This document shows, piece after piece, positions 8,927 to 18,303 of a stretch of DNA of 64,000 nt. This stretch comes from Eubacterium sp. (GTDB taxonomy: Bacteria; Bacillota; Clostridia; Lachnospirales; Lachnospiraceae), in assembly GCA_017619835.1 (NCBI GenBank), contig JAFZRN010000033.1:124001-188000 (forward strand), written 5' to 3'. The position numbers were made by a program, and so were the translations under genes. Within the stretch, counting starts at the first letter, position 1, and the number at the start of each line of letters is the position of its first letter. Under the pieces are notes generated by a model that did no database searches, had not been told where the DNA came from, and was given only the letters and a program-made list of their open reading frames with translations.

Positions 8927-9646
8927 CTAAAGCCTCATTCCACCGTTAACATTTAAAACCTCTCCTGTTATATAACTGGATAAATCCGAAGCAAGGAAAA
9001 GAACGGAGTTTGCTATCTCAATTGGCTCTGCCAAACGACCAAGCATAGTTGTTGTCCTAAACTTTTCAAGGAGTTGTTCAGGTACAGTCTTCATCATATT
9101 TGTCATTGTATAACCAGGAGCGACCGCATTTACACGAACGTTGCCACCTTTAAGAGAAAACTCTTTCGCCCAACTCTTTGTCATGCCTATCACGCCAGCT
9201 TTTGTAGCCGCATAATTAACCTGACCTATATTACCATATACTCCAACGACAGAAGAAATATTAATAATAGATCCGTGTTTTTGAATCTGCATATCCGGTC
9301 CAATCAAGCGAGTAAGATTCCAAACGCCTTTCAGATTTACATTTACAACTTGATCAAATTGTTCCTCAGTCATTTTAGAAGTCAAAGCATCACGCGTAAT
9401 CCCAGCACAATTAACCAAAATATCTATGTGGTCAAATCGACTCTTAATTGAATTATAAATGTTTTCACATTCATCTGCATTCGTTAAATCGACTCTAATC
9501 ATAGTTAGATTATTATTCCAAGATGCTTCTTCTACAATGTCCAGACCAATTACTTCTGCTCCATTTTCTAAAAAAACATTTACAATGGATTTTCCTATTC
9601 CATTTGATGCACCTGTAACAATAGCTATCTTATCTTTTAACAACAT
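8927..9646 (-). CDS. Short-chain dehydrogenase/reductase, FabG-like
   Basis: 239 aa classical SDR: TGASNGIG at residues 11-18, NCAG at 79-82, Asn104, Ser132, Tyr145 and Lys149 (YAATK). The C-terminal ITGEVLNVNGGM is typical of 3-oxoacyl-ACP reductases. In this position it probably reduces a 3-keto acyl chain or a hydroxyacyl precursor for an N-acyl group, or a sugar keto group, rather than serving bulk fatty acid synthesis; this is inference from the neighbours. No ACP gene lies nearby. It sits between the GNAT-FdtA fusion and the hexapeptide acyltransferase. Confidence 0.85.
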   Translation of the reverse strand: MLLKDKIAIVTGASNGIGKSIVNVFLENGAEVIGLDIVEEASWNNNLTMIRVDLTNADECENIYNSIKSRFDHIDILVNCAGITRDALTSKMTEEQFDQVVNVNLKGVWNLTRLIGPDMQIQKHGSIINISSVVGVYGNIGQVNYAATKAGVIGMTKSWAKEFSLKGGNVRVNAVAPGYTMTNMMKTVPEQLLEKFRTTTMLGRLAEPIEIANSVLFLASDLSSYITGEVLNVNGGMRL

Positions 9647-9694
9647 AGTATTATTTCCTCTTACTTATAAGATTACGGACAAACATGTTTAGAT

Positions 9695-10390
9695 TTATAC
9701 ATCCCGAACAATTCTAGCCGGGATTCCCATTACTACCTTTCCTTCAGGTACATCCTTTGTAACCAAAGCACCCGCTCCAACAATTGAATTATATCCAACC
9801 CTGACCATGGGAAGAATGTTAGCACCCGCTCCAATTGTAACATAATCTTCAATTATCGGTCCCTTAAGATTATCAACAGCATTCTCGCTTCTACCCATTG
9901 AATTGTCATTAGTAGTAGATACAAGAACGCTGATAAAAACATGATTACCTACTATAGCATTCCCAGTGATATGAGTGTTATCCATTATCTTAGTATAATT
10001 ACCAATAGAAGTCTCATAATTAATTGTAACCAATCTACTGATAATACAGTTATTTCCAATCGAACAGCTTTCTCGAACAGAGCAGTTATCACCCAGTAAT
10101 GTATGATGCCCTATAATTGAACCTGTATAGATAACGGCACCCGGACAAATAATACAGCTTTCCCCTATTTCGGTTGTTTCATATTTACCGGAATAAACTC
10201 GTGCTGTACTCCCAGGAGAAGTAGGCAGTTTTCCTATAGTACAATGATCATATACCTCAACATTTTTTCTTATAATTGTACCGGGATAAACAACAACATA
10301 GTCATGAATAACAACTCCATCTTCTATTACTACCCCATCATGTATTATTGCTGTTGAAGCCACGTCGGCTCTTTCGCTTACTGATTTCAT
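9695..10390 (-). CDS. Hexapeptide-repeat (LbH) acyltransferase
   Basis: 231 aa built almost wholly of isoleucine-patch hexapeptide repeats ([20 protein letters not shown] and onward), with the usual ending [19 protein letters not shown]. Such trimeric enzymes move acyl groups from acyl-CoA to sugars. Placed 9 nt after the FdtB-like aminotransferase and before GNAT-FdtA, it is the likely FdtC/QdtC-type N-acyltransferase acting on the new 3-amino group of the nucleotide sugar. It is unclear whether this protein or the GNAT domain does the N-acylation; the other might act on a different position. Acyl donor not predictable. Confidence 0.85.
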   Translation of the reverse strand: MKSVSERADVASTAIIHDGVVIEDGVVIHDYVVVYPGTIIRKNVEVYDHCTIGKLPTSPGSTARVYSGKYETTEIGESCIICPGAVIYTGSIIGHHTLLGDNCSVRESCSIGNNCIISRLVTINYETSIGNYTKIMDNTHITGNAIVGNHVFISVLVSTTNDNSMGRSENAVDNLKGPIIEDYVTIGAGANILPMVRVGYNSIVGAGALVTKDVPEGKVVMGIPARIVRDV

Positions 10391-10399
10391 GCTTTACTC

Positions 10400-11494
10400 C
10401 TAAAACCTGTTAATCATATCAATGACATAATATATCTGATCGGAAGTCATACCATAATACATAGGCAGGCTAAGCTCGGTATTACTTATCTCCTCAGAAA
10501 CCGGTAATTCACCTTGTTTAATATCCATATCCTTATAACATTCCTGTAAATGAATAGGAATCGGATAATGCTTATTTGTTTCTATCCCTTTTTCATTAAG
10601 ATAACGTTCCAATTCATCTCTTTTTGAAGAACGAACAGCAAAAACATGCCAGACCGGATTACAATTCTCAGACACATATGGAAGTATCACTTTATTATTC
10701 TTTATTCCTTCCAAATACTTTTGAGCTATTCTTCTTCTATCTTCATTTACTCTATCCAGATTATCAAGCTTAACAGAAAGGAATGCAGCCTGAATCTCAT
10801 CCAACCTGCTGTTATATCCCTTATATATATGGTGATATTTATAATCAGATCCATAATTTCCAAGGGCACGAACTTTATTAGCAATATCCGGATCATTAGT
10901 CACCACAGCACCAGCATCTCCTAGTGCACCAAGATTTTTACCCGGATAAAAACTGAATGCAGCTGCATCCCCAAAAGAACCTACTTGGTTTCCCTTATAC
11001 GTAGCTCCATGCGCCTGTGCACAATCCTCAATAACAAACAAATTATGATTCCTTGCTATTTTCATAATAGGATCCATATCACATGCCTGTCCGTAGAGAT
11101 GAACAGGAATGATTGCTTTTGTCTTTGAAGTAATAGATTTTTCAATCAAATCAGGGGAAATATTATATGTTTTTATATCAGGATCAACCAAAACTGGTAC
11201 TGCTCCTGTATACGTTACAGCTAAAGCTGTCGCTATATACGTATCTGAAGGAATTATTACTTCATCACCTTGACCGATCCCTAATGCCTTTAATGAAAGC
11301 ATTATAGCATCAAGTCCATTACCTACCCCAACGCAATAATTTGTTTTGCAAAACCCGGCAAAAGCCTTTTCAAATGCTTCCACTTCAACACCTTTGATAT
11401 ACCATGACCGGGAATACACCCTTTCAAAAGCGCTTTTTATATTCTGTTCTATTTCTTTCTCTAATGGGACAAATGAAACAAAAGGCACATTCAT
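10400..11494 (-). CDS. DegT/DnrJ/EryC1 aminotransferase, FdtB/QdtB-like
   Basis: 364 aa PLP-dependent sugar aminotransferase. Asp157 lies in [11 protein letters not shown] and the Schiff-base lysine is Lys186 in [26 protein letters not shown] is the phosphate-binding region. Family members with [10 protein letters not shown] commonly make 3-amino sugars (FdtB, QdtB, DesV, TylB), in contrast to the histidine-bearing RfbH. With the FdtA domain at 7983..8900 and the acyltransferase at 9695..10390 it gives a complete dTDP-3-acylamino-3,6-dideoxyhexose module (Fuc3NAc or Qui3NAc type). The required dTDP-glucose synthesis genes (rmlA, rmlB) are not in the window. Confidence 0.9.
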   Translation of the reverse strand: MNVPFVSFVPLEKEIEQNIKSAFERVYSRSWYIKGVEVEAFEKAFAGFCKTNYCVGVGNGLDAIMLSLKALGIGQGDEVIIPSDTYIATALAVTYTGAVPVLVDPDIKTYNISPDLIEKSITSKTKAIIPVHLYGQACDMDPIMKIARNHNLFVIEDCAQAHGATYKGNQVGSFGDAAAFSFYPGKNLGALGDAGAVVTNDPDIANKVRALGNYGSDYKYHHIYKGYNSRLDEIQAAFLSVKLDNLDRVNEDRRRIAQKYLEGIKNNKVILPYVSENCNPVWHVFAVRSSKRDELERYLNEKGIETNKHYPIPIHLQECYKDMDIKQGELPVSEEISNTELSLPMYYGMTSDQIYYVIDMINRF

Positions 11495-11518
11495 ATATAT
11501 ATCTACTCCCTGAAATTA

Positions 11519-12475
11519 TTACAGAAAAGAATTATCCATCCGGGATAAAACCTTCTTGTCACTCTTCCATATTATTCTTTCACGGAAACAATAGCATAAA
11601 TAAGAAATAATCCTTGGAACATGTCTTAAACATATAAAAGCTAGCTGCACACCGTTTTTCACCTTGGTTCTTTCAATTCCAAAATCTATATGGTCGCGGG
11701 TTTTATGATCCAGTTCATTATAATGTCCCATCCTGTTGCTTCTGTTGTATAGATTTATATCTTTCTGCAACAATGGGTGAGCTGAATGTCGTCTTAATGT
11801 AACTCCGGTTTTTGCATCATGATAAATTGAGTAAAAACCCGGTTTCAGATCAACTTTTTCATACCACATAAATTTCTCAAGGATTGGCAGATCCTCTAAT
11901 AATCTATATTTTTCATCAAATAAGCCATACTTTTCAAGAGCGTTTCTATCATAATACATATTACAGCCAATGAACATACCATAATGCTCCGAAAGCATGA
12001 GCGCTTTATATTTCTTTAGGTTGTTATTCATCTGCATAATATATTTTATATCTTTTATATGCGGATATACACATGTAGTTCTATTTTCAAAATAATTAAC
12101 TCGGCTTGTTATAACCATTTGACACTTGGATTCCAAGAACATTTTTACAATATCAGTAACAACACTTTCATTGAAAAATATATCATTTCCTGAAAGAGGA
12201 AAAATATAGTCTCCATTGGTATTTTTAATTGCATTATTAAAGTTCTTTACTGTACCTAAATTATTGTCATTGACTATTATTTTGTATTTTATACCATTCT
12301 TATTGTTTTCCTTAATGAAGCTTTCCACTTCATCACGTGGAAAATCACCTGATGCATCATCAGAAATGATATATTCAATATTTGAATAATCCTGAACTAA
12401 AACTGATTTTATGGTTTCATATAGTTTATCATAGTTTTTATATGTCAGTGTTATTACGCTTACAAGTGGTTTCAT
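11519..12475 (-). CDS. Family 2 glycosyltransferase
   Basis: 318 aa GT-A fold enzyme beginning with VSVITLTYKNYDKLYETIKS. Nucleotide binding is shown by ISDDAS (Asp39, Asp40) and a metal-site candidate SGNDIFF replaces the typical DxD. The C-terminal third has YDEKYRLLEDLPILEKF, matching the ED acceptor/base region of GT2 enzymes. There are no membrane segments, so it acts at the cytoplasmic face. It transfers a sugar to the growing lipid-linked repeat; donor and acceptor cannot be read from sequence, though the adjacent amino-sugar cassette may supply the donor. Confidence 0.85.
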   Translation of the reverse strand: MKPLVSVITLTYKNYDKLYETIKSVLVQDYSNIEYIISDDASGDFPRDEVESFIKENNKNGIKYKIIVNDNNLGTVKNFNNAIKNTNGDYIFPLSGNDIFFNESVVTDIVKMFLESKCQMVITSRVNYFENRTTCVYPHIKDIKYIMQMNNNLKKYKALMLSEHYGMFIGCNMYYDRNALEKYGLFDEKYRLLEDLPILEKFMWYEKVDLKPGFYSIYHDAKTGVTLRRHSAHPLLQKDINLYNRSNRMGHYNELDHKTRDHIDFGIERTKVKNGVQLAFICLRHVPRIISYLCYCFRERIIWKSDKKVLSRMDNSFL

Positions 12476-12493
12476 ATTATCCTCTGAATATAC

Positions 12494-15400
12494 TTAATTT
12501 TCTCTTGTTTTTTCCTCTTGGTTGTCTGTGCCAAAGATAATGGCAAAGACCAGTATTGCCACTTCCAGAATCGGAAGAATATAACGTGAATCCGGTGCAG
12601 GGATTACAAATAATAAGAGTAAGGTATAGATTGCAGATGGCAGATATACCAGAATTAATTCTTTTTTCTTTTTAATACACAGAACCACAGTAGTAAGAAC
12701 AAGGAAAAACAGTGAAATGCCTCCTCTGAGAAACATCGATTCCAGAAGCGGTATATCTGCATACACTTCGGAAAAACGCTGAGTAAGTTCATAAACCGGA
12801 GTATATGTCACTTCTTCAAATTGTCCTACTTTACATAGCGGTGTTATCGGTACGTAGTAATCTCCTAAGTCTGCCGGAGATGATATCTCCCAGATCACAT
12901 TTCCCATAGCCAGAAATGCTCTCAAATAAACTATAGGATGTTTTATCAGCAGCTTGGCATTCATTTTGATAATGAAAGCCCCATAATGTTCATTCTTTAC
13001 AAGATCATTAAGCTTTACAACGTTATCATAGCCTATATCGCCCCAAAGCCTAGCCATATTATCAACCCAGTATTTATCATAGCATTCTGCCCATGTTGAA
13101 ACCGGCATTAATTTTTCAAGTTCGGCTTTTTCTGAATCCGTAAATTCCACACCATCTGCCGCAGCCGCACCTATCATAGATACAGGGGTACCATACTTAA
13201 CATAGGCATCTACTTTAGGAACACCATTATAGTTAAATAATACAATATATACCAATATATATGCAATAATATGAATCGCCGGAATACTTATCAGTTTGAT
13301 TACCTGTTTCGCATTCGAACATGGATATTTATTTCTGATAAGATAAACCGAAATGATAATAACCGCAATAATAGTAGCTATATAACCACCTTGTCTGCAC
13401 AGAGTAGCAAATAAAGATGCTATCCCTGCCACCAGAATATCTGTTTTTCTGATTGTCTTATTAATGACAATAAAGAATACTCCTGCTGAAAGAGCAAGAA
13501 TTCCCATTGAGAAAACAGTATCCTTAAATATAACCTCAAGATGGATAATGGGATTCATCGACAACACACATAGCAATGAATATGCTTTCATTGCTTTTTT
13601 AGACCATTTATCCAGACCTTTGATAATATATAGATTGATTATAAGCCAGATTATTGTCTGAACTATATTTACATTATATGGATATTGTCCGCCACAACTT
13701 ACAACATCTACAAAAAGCAGGAATCCATAGGTATCCCAGTCACTTACTCTTCCCTCTGCAGCTTCAAGCAGCACTCTCGCTACATCATCTCTCATCCAGA
13801 TTCCGGGATACGTAGAGAACAGGAACATTAAGGATACAACCGCTACTATCCCAAAACACACCCAGGAATTATCCAGTATATCTTTTTTATCACCTAGTCT
13901 GATAATACGATCACAATTCATCAGTTTTTCGAAAATCCTGAAGATAACAATATATGAGCAGAATACTAAAGCCGGTATATAAAACAGCCACTTCCATATC
14001 TGATGAATCATAAAGCCATCTATCAACGAGGATTTATTTATTATATCACTTATTGGAAGCATACATAGCATAAGTGCTGTAAGTACGATGATCATCCTTT
14101 TTTTCACGTTATTCCCCATATCAAATGGACAACCCTTTTTTATAACAAACAGGATAAATCCGATCAATATGATGAACCAGCCATTCATAAACGCCTTTTC
14201 ATTTGAAGCATTAAAAACAAGATGAACAGGGAACAATGCTGCCAAAAGATATATAACACTTAATACATAAACCAGCTTCTTTCTGAATGATTCTTCTTCA
14301 AACTTAGCTTTAATCTTTAACAGTTTATAAATCAAAAGAAACATTGTAAAAATAAAGCTTATCTGCCATCCTATCGTAAATCCTTCCGGCATATATCTTA
14401 ATTCTATCAGATGCGTTCCGGCACCGACCCTTAAGCCTATACCATCCATAGTATGAAAGATTTCTGACTCAACCCCATCTATATATGCTGTAAAACCGGG
14501 AAGAGCCGGCATGGAAAGATATAGCAGTTTATCTGAATCAGATTCAATAACTCCGGTAATCCTATCTCCTTCAAACGTCTGATTCATCATAGAAGAATCT
14601 ATCAATGTATTATATAACTTAGTCAGATTCTCCTCATTTAGTACACCGATGATCATACTATCCTGAATACCGGTGTTGATGGTTTTCTGGGCATAAAAAT
14701 ACAGATCATTTCCTTCTTCAGATGTATTCCCGATATATTCAAGTGCCTGAGCTATCTGAAGATAAAACTTGCCTTTTTCTTCTTTACCAAAATGGAATGA
14801 ATAAAGAACATTGCCTTCGGCATCCTGTTCGACATAATAATATGAATCATCTTCAGTCATGCCGTCCTTAAAGCTTTCTATTTCAAATGTATCATATATA
14901 TTATCTACACCGATTGCTTCGGCAAACTTATTGTCTCTTTCAAAACTCGAAGAATAATTTCTGTATGTTTCCGACTTAACAGCCCATTCGGATATAGCCT
15001 TCTCATCCATTAATGTTCCAAGCGGCAGATAATACGGATTTTCAAACAAGTATATATTATTCTCACAATCAATAGGAACATATGGTGATTTAGCAAGCAT
15101 ATTCTCTGAATTGATCACATGATACTTTACATGAAGCATCATATCCGCCAGCGGAGATCCGGCAGTATAATACGTAATATTATTTGAAAACAGCATCCCC
15201 CATCTGTACATAAGATCAAAATTCTGTCTGAAGCTTCGAGATGAATAGTAACTGACAGAATGCGAATCTGTCATATAAGCTATATCCTGATTATACATTT
15301 CTCCCGGTCTTTCGGTAGCCACATACGGTGATTTCATATCCGAATGTCGCTCAACCAGCTTTGACATATCAGAAACATAGTTCATCTCATAATCATTCAA

Positions 15401-16834
15401 GGGATTTTCAAATGTTCTCATAAATGTCGGTATAGAACTGATCACTACTTCAAATATAAGAACAGCTGAGAGAAACGGATAAACATACTTTTTTATAGTT
15501 CCAAGATAATTAAGCAGAACAATGATAAAATATGTTCCAAGAAAAACAAAACTGAAATAAAAAGAGCCCATTCCAGTTTCAGCGAGATCCGGGGTTTTGG
15601 CACCGATAAAATAAGATATTATAAGGATAGCTCCTGATATAATACAGCTGCACAGTATCAGCTTCTTATCGATATCCTTAAATCGAATCAGAACATCGCC
15701 AAACATTACCAGTATGATAAAGATAAAAAAGCAGGAAAATCTGTTGGGTACCTGCCACTGATAATGAAAACCATGAAAAACAAAATTGATCAGCTGATTA
15801 TCAAAACCAAGGTATATCAAGACAAGTAAAGCAGCAGTTTTGATCCGGATGATAATATCAATATCTTTTAAAAATACAAAAACGGGAACTAACAAAATTA
15901 CGAGAAGTCCGCAATATATGTTTACTCTGTATTCATATGGAGATGTGACCATACCAGTGTTAGCCACTCTGAATTCCGATAACGGATAAAAAATCGAACC
16001 AAACCATTTTAATAAGCTTGGTAATGAACCATCATTTCTTCCATATGGTGAGTTCCTCGTTTTCAAAAAATAAGGAATAAGAAATGATGCTGCAAGACCT
16101 GCACTGCACACAGATGATACGGCAAATCTAAACGTATTTATGAAAAAAGTCCTTATATTCTTATGTTTCAGTATCAGAAAATATAAACCACTGAATATAC
16201 ACAGGATAAATGCATAGTATGCATCCATTATCATGTAATAAGTAAGCGAAATGATATAGAGCCTTGAGCTTTTATCATATACCATCTTTTCAATCCCGAG
16301 AAAAACTATCGGGATTATCATCATATATCTGAATACATATATGAAAAAACTGATTGAATAAACAGAAAGTGCATAACAGAGCCCCAAAACAATAAGAACC
16401 GGATCATCCGACTTTATGGTTTTTCCGTTTCTTCTATGAGTGAGATAATATATAAAAATCGGGCCCGGAAGGATAAAAAATAAAGCATACTGAAAGAAAA
16501 ATATATATACATACAGACTTTCAGGAGCAAAAAAGTAAACAGGATATAACCAGGGTCTCATGTTATAAACATCGGTATTCTCAAAAGTAAGACCGATGCC
16601 ATAATCAAGAAAACTAAAAAAACGTCCTGACTTCACCTGTTTTACGGCATTGAGAAAACTGGAATAATCCTGAAAATAGCCATTTCCGGCTAATGGAAAA
16701 TTGTTTCCAAAGGGCATGCATCCACGAATAACCATTCCAATGCACATGACAAGAAAAGAAACTACTATGACAATTATATAAGATCTATATCTGATTATTT
16801 TATTCTTTATCAAAATTAACACGTTCCTTTTCAA
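12494..16834 (-). CDS. Giant membrane protein: YfhO family fused to DUF6020-like GT-C domain
   Basis: 1446 aa. Residues 1-460 form a multi-spanning block beginning with the anchor at 16-38 and a YfhO-like loop (GNGYFQDYSSFLNAVKQ, then SGRFFSFLDYGIGL). Residues 465-770 are largely extracytoplasmic and soluble. From about 780 on there is a second multi-spanning block; STYPGIWMRDD near residue 1015 resembles the luminal acidic motif of GT-C enzymes and of DUF6020 proteins. YfhO proteins act in lipoteichoic acid glycosylation in Bacillus/Listeria, using undecaprenyl-phosphate sugars made by a GtrB-like partner; that partner is the adjacent gene, which this one overlaps by 35 nt. The fusion of two membrane glycosyltransferase-like units is unusual. 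Confidence 0.8.
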   Translation of the reverse strand: MKRNVLILIKNKIIRYRSYIIVIVVSFLVMCIGMVIRGCMPFGNNFPLAGNGYFQDYSSFLNAVKQVKSGRFFSFLDYGIGLTFENTDVYNMRPWLYPVYFFAPESLYVYIFFFQYALFFILPGPIFIYYLTHRRNGKTIKSDDPVLIVLGLCYALSVYSISFFIYVFRYMMIIPIVFLGIEKMVYDKSSRLYIISLTYYMIMDAYYAFILCIFSGLYFLILKHKNIRTFFINTFRFAVSSVCSAGLAASFLIPYFLKTRNSPYGRNDGSLPSLLKWFGSIFYPLSEFRVANTGMVTSPYEYRVNIYCGLLVILLVPVFVFLKDIDIIIRIKTAALLVLIYLGFDNQLINFVFHGFHYQWQVPNRFSCFFIFIILVMFGDVLIRFKDIDKKLILCSCIISGAILIISYFIGAKTPDLAETGMGSFYFSFVFLGTYFIIVLLNYLGTIKKYVYPFLSAVLIFEVVISSIPTFMRTFENPLNDYEMNYVSDMSKLVERHSDMKSPYVATERPGEMYNQDIAYMTDSHSVSYYSSRSFRQNFDLMYRWGMLFSNNITYYTAGSPLADMMLHVKYHVINSENMLAKSPYVPIDCENNIYLFENPYYLPLGTLMDEKAISEWAVKSETYRNYSSSFERDNKFAEAIGVDNIYDTFEIESFKDGMTEDDSYYYVEQDAEGNVLYSFHFGKEEKGKFYLQIAQALEYIGNTSEEGNDLYFYAQKTINTGIQDSMIIGVLNEENLTKLYNTLIDSSMMNQTFEGDRITGVIESDSDKLLYLSMPALPGFTAYIDGVESEIFHTMDGIGLRVGAGTHLIELRYMPEGFTIGWQISFIFTMFLLIYKLLKIKAKFEEESFRKKLVYVLSVIYLLAALFPVHLVFNASNEKAFMNGWFIILIGFILFVIKKGCPFDMGNNVKKRMIIVLTALMLCMLPISDIINKSSLIDGFMIHQIWKWLFYIPALVFCSYIVIFRIFEKLMNCDRIIRLGDKKDILDNSWVCFGIVAVVSLMFLFSTYPGIWMRDDVARVLLEAAEGRVSDWDTYGFLLFVDVVSCGGQYPYNVNIVQTIIWLIINLYIIKGLDKWSKKAMKAYSLLCVLSMNPIIHLEVIFKDTVFSMGILALSAGVFFIVINKTIRKTDILVAGIASLFATLCRQGGYIATIIAVIIISVYLIRNKYPCSNAKQVIKLISIPAIHIIAYILVYIVLFNYNGVPKVDAYVKYGTPVSMIGAAAADGVEFTDSEKAELEKLMPVSTWAECYDKYWVDNMARLWGDIGYDNVVKLNDLVKNEHYGAFIIKMNAKLLIKHPIVYLRAFLAMGNVIWEISSPADLGDYYVPITPLCKVGQFEEVTYTPVYELTQRFSEVYADIPLLESMFLRGGISLFFLVLTTVVLCIKKKKELILVYLPSAIYTLLLLFVIPAPDSRYILPILEVAILVFAIIFGTDNQEEKTREN

Positions 16835-17747
16835 TAACTAGCGGTCTTTTCTCTACTCTCTTCAGGATTTCACCAATATACTCTCCTATAATTCCCAGGA
16901 ATATGAGCACAACTCCGCCAATAAAAAACATACCGATAAGAACCGGTGCCATACCGGCATTAAAATTATTCCAATTGACCAGCTTCATAATAAGATAAAT
17001 GATAGCAAAAACAAAGCTGACAAAAGAGAATACTATTCCAAGATATGTTGTGATCCTCAGCGGAACTCTGGAGGTATTTACAAGCGAACTAAGCGCATAA
17101 TCAAGATACGAGAAGAAATTATAGCTTGATTTACCACGCTTTCTTTTCGGCTGCTCATACTTTATAAAGTATGTTTCATATCCAAGTTCAGCAACAAGAT
17201 GCCTTATACTTGGTTCGGGTTCTTCAAGCTTCTCTATTTCTCTGATAACTTCTTTATCGTAGAGGCCAAATCCGGTAACCTGCTCAAAAACAGGTACATC
17301 CGCAAATGCTTTTATGATCTTATAGTAAAGTCTTCTGCAAGCAAGCATTATGATATTATCGTGAGTCTTTGCTTTCTGAGCAAGAACTACCTTATACCCC
17401 TCTTCCCATTTTTCAAGGAATTCCGGAATCATCTCAGGTGGATCCTGAAGATCGGAAACAAGTCCGATACATACATCCCCGGACATCTGATATTTTGCAT
17501 GAAGATCAGAACGAAGAGGTCCGTAATTCCTGAGATTTACGATCAGTTTTATTCTGGGATCTTCTTTAGCATATTCTTTTATCTTATCAACCGTTCCATC
17601 TTTAGAACAATTATCGGCAAATATATGCTCATAATCATAATCAGGAAGAGACTTAAATACATCTCGCACTCTGCTTATAAGTTCATCGATATTGCCTTCC
17701 TCGTTAAAACAGGGTGTTACAATACTAACCAGTTTTTTTGCACTCAT
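16800..17747 (-). CDS. Polyprenyl-phosphate glycosyltransferase (GtrB/DPM-like GT2)
   Basis: 315 aa. An N-terminal GT-A domain starts VSIVTPCFNEEGNIDEL, and the catalytic pair is Asp99 and Asp102 in SDLQDPPE, the signature of GtrB/ArnC/DPM1 enzymes. KRKRGKSSYNFFSYLDYALSS precedes two C-terminal membrane helices (about 235-258 and 270-293). Such enzymes make undecaprenyl-phosphate-linked monosaccharide at the cytoplasmic face for a GT-C enzyme outside. The gene overlaps the YfhO-DUF6020 gene by 35 nt, so the pair very likely works together to decorate glycan or teichoic acid. Sugar identity unknown. Confidence 0.92.
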   Translation of the reverse strand: MSAKKLVSIVTPCFNEEGNIDELISRVRDVFKSLPDYDYEHIFADNCSKDGTVDKIKEYAKEDPRIKLIVNLRNYGPLRSDLHAKYQMSGDVCIGLVSDLQDPPEMIPEFLEKWEEGYKVVLAQKAKTHDNIIMLACRRLYYKIIKAFADVPVFEQVTGFGLYDKEVIREIEKLEEPEPSIRHLVAELGYETYFIKYEQPKRKRGKSSYNFFSYLDYALSSLVNTSRVPLRITTYLGIVFSFVSFVFAIIYLIMKLVNWNNFNAGMAPVLIGMFFIGGVVLIFLGIIGEYIGEILKRVEKRPLVIEKERVNFDKE

Positions 17748-18303
17748 TAAAATACTTCTCCAAAAAATCTTTATAACATTTCTGACCTTCTACAAGTAGC
17801 TCAGGACAGCTGTCAAACCATTTCAGATAACCTTCATCAGTAACATTTTTATCACGATTATCAATTACATACTTATCATCTACATAGCATTTATATAAAA
17901 GAGAGATTGAATGACCCCTTCTCTGATATGGCATAAAGATCTCACTTATCTTTATAGGTTCATCATCATGAGTAACCTCGTCTCCGATCTCATTTAAAGC
18001 CGTTTTAATGATCCGGTCATGGAAAGTCTCTTTATATCTAATTATCCCCCCGGGAATATGCCATCCTAAATTTTTTCCGTCATCTCTCCAGGCGAACAGG
18101 AGTTTTCCGTCTTTCTCTATCAAAAGATCAACATTGATCATGGGAGTTATCGAAGCCACAAAAGAAAATACATCATCATCCAGTCCTTCTTTAGCTCCCT
18201 TTATCGCATCGGATGTAGTTTTTGAATCAAATACAAAACTACTCTTTTCCATACAATCCATCACTTCCCAATATCCGCCATATGACATCCGGATATTTTT
18301 CAT
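17725..18303 (-). CDS. Nudix hydrolase, GDP-mannose mannosyl hydrolase-like
   Basis: 192 aa from the first ATG. The Nudix loop GGIIRYKETFHDRIIKTALN is followed by EIGDEV; it keeps the glycine and first glutamate but has TAL in place of the usual REL, as in the GDP-mannose mannosyl hydrolase (Gmm/NudD) branch. WHIPGG and the sugar-nucleotide gene neighbourhood support hydrolysis of an NDP-sugar. The first ATG overlaps the upstream methyltransferase by 65 nt; internal ATGs at 18261 or 18252 with GGGAAG upstream are plausible true starts. It overlaps the downstream GtrB-like gene by 23 nt. Confidence 0.75.
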   Translation of the reverse strand: MKNIRMSYGGYWEVMDCMEKSSFVFDSKTTSDAIKGAKEGLDDDVFSFVASITPMINVDLLIEKDGKLLFAWRDDGKNLGWHIPGGIIRYKETFHDRIIKTALNEIGDEVTHDDEPIKISEIFMPYQRRGHSISLLYKCYVDDKYVIDNRDKNVTDEGYLKWFDSCPELLVEGQKCYKDFLEKYFNECKKTG

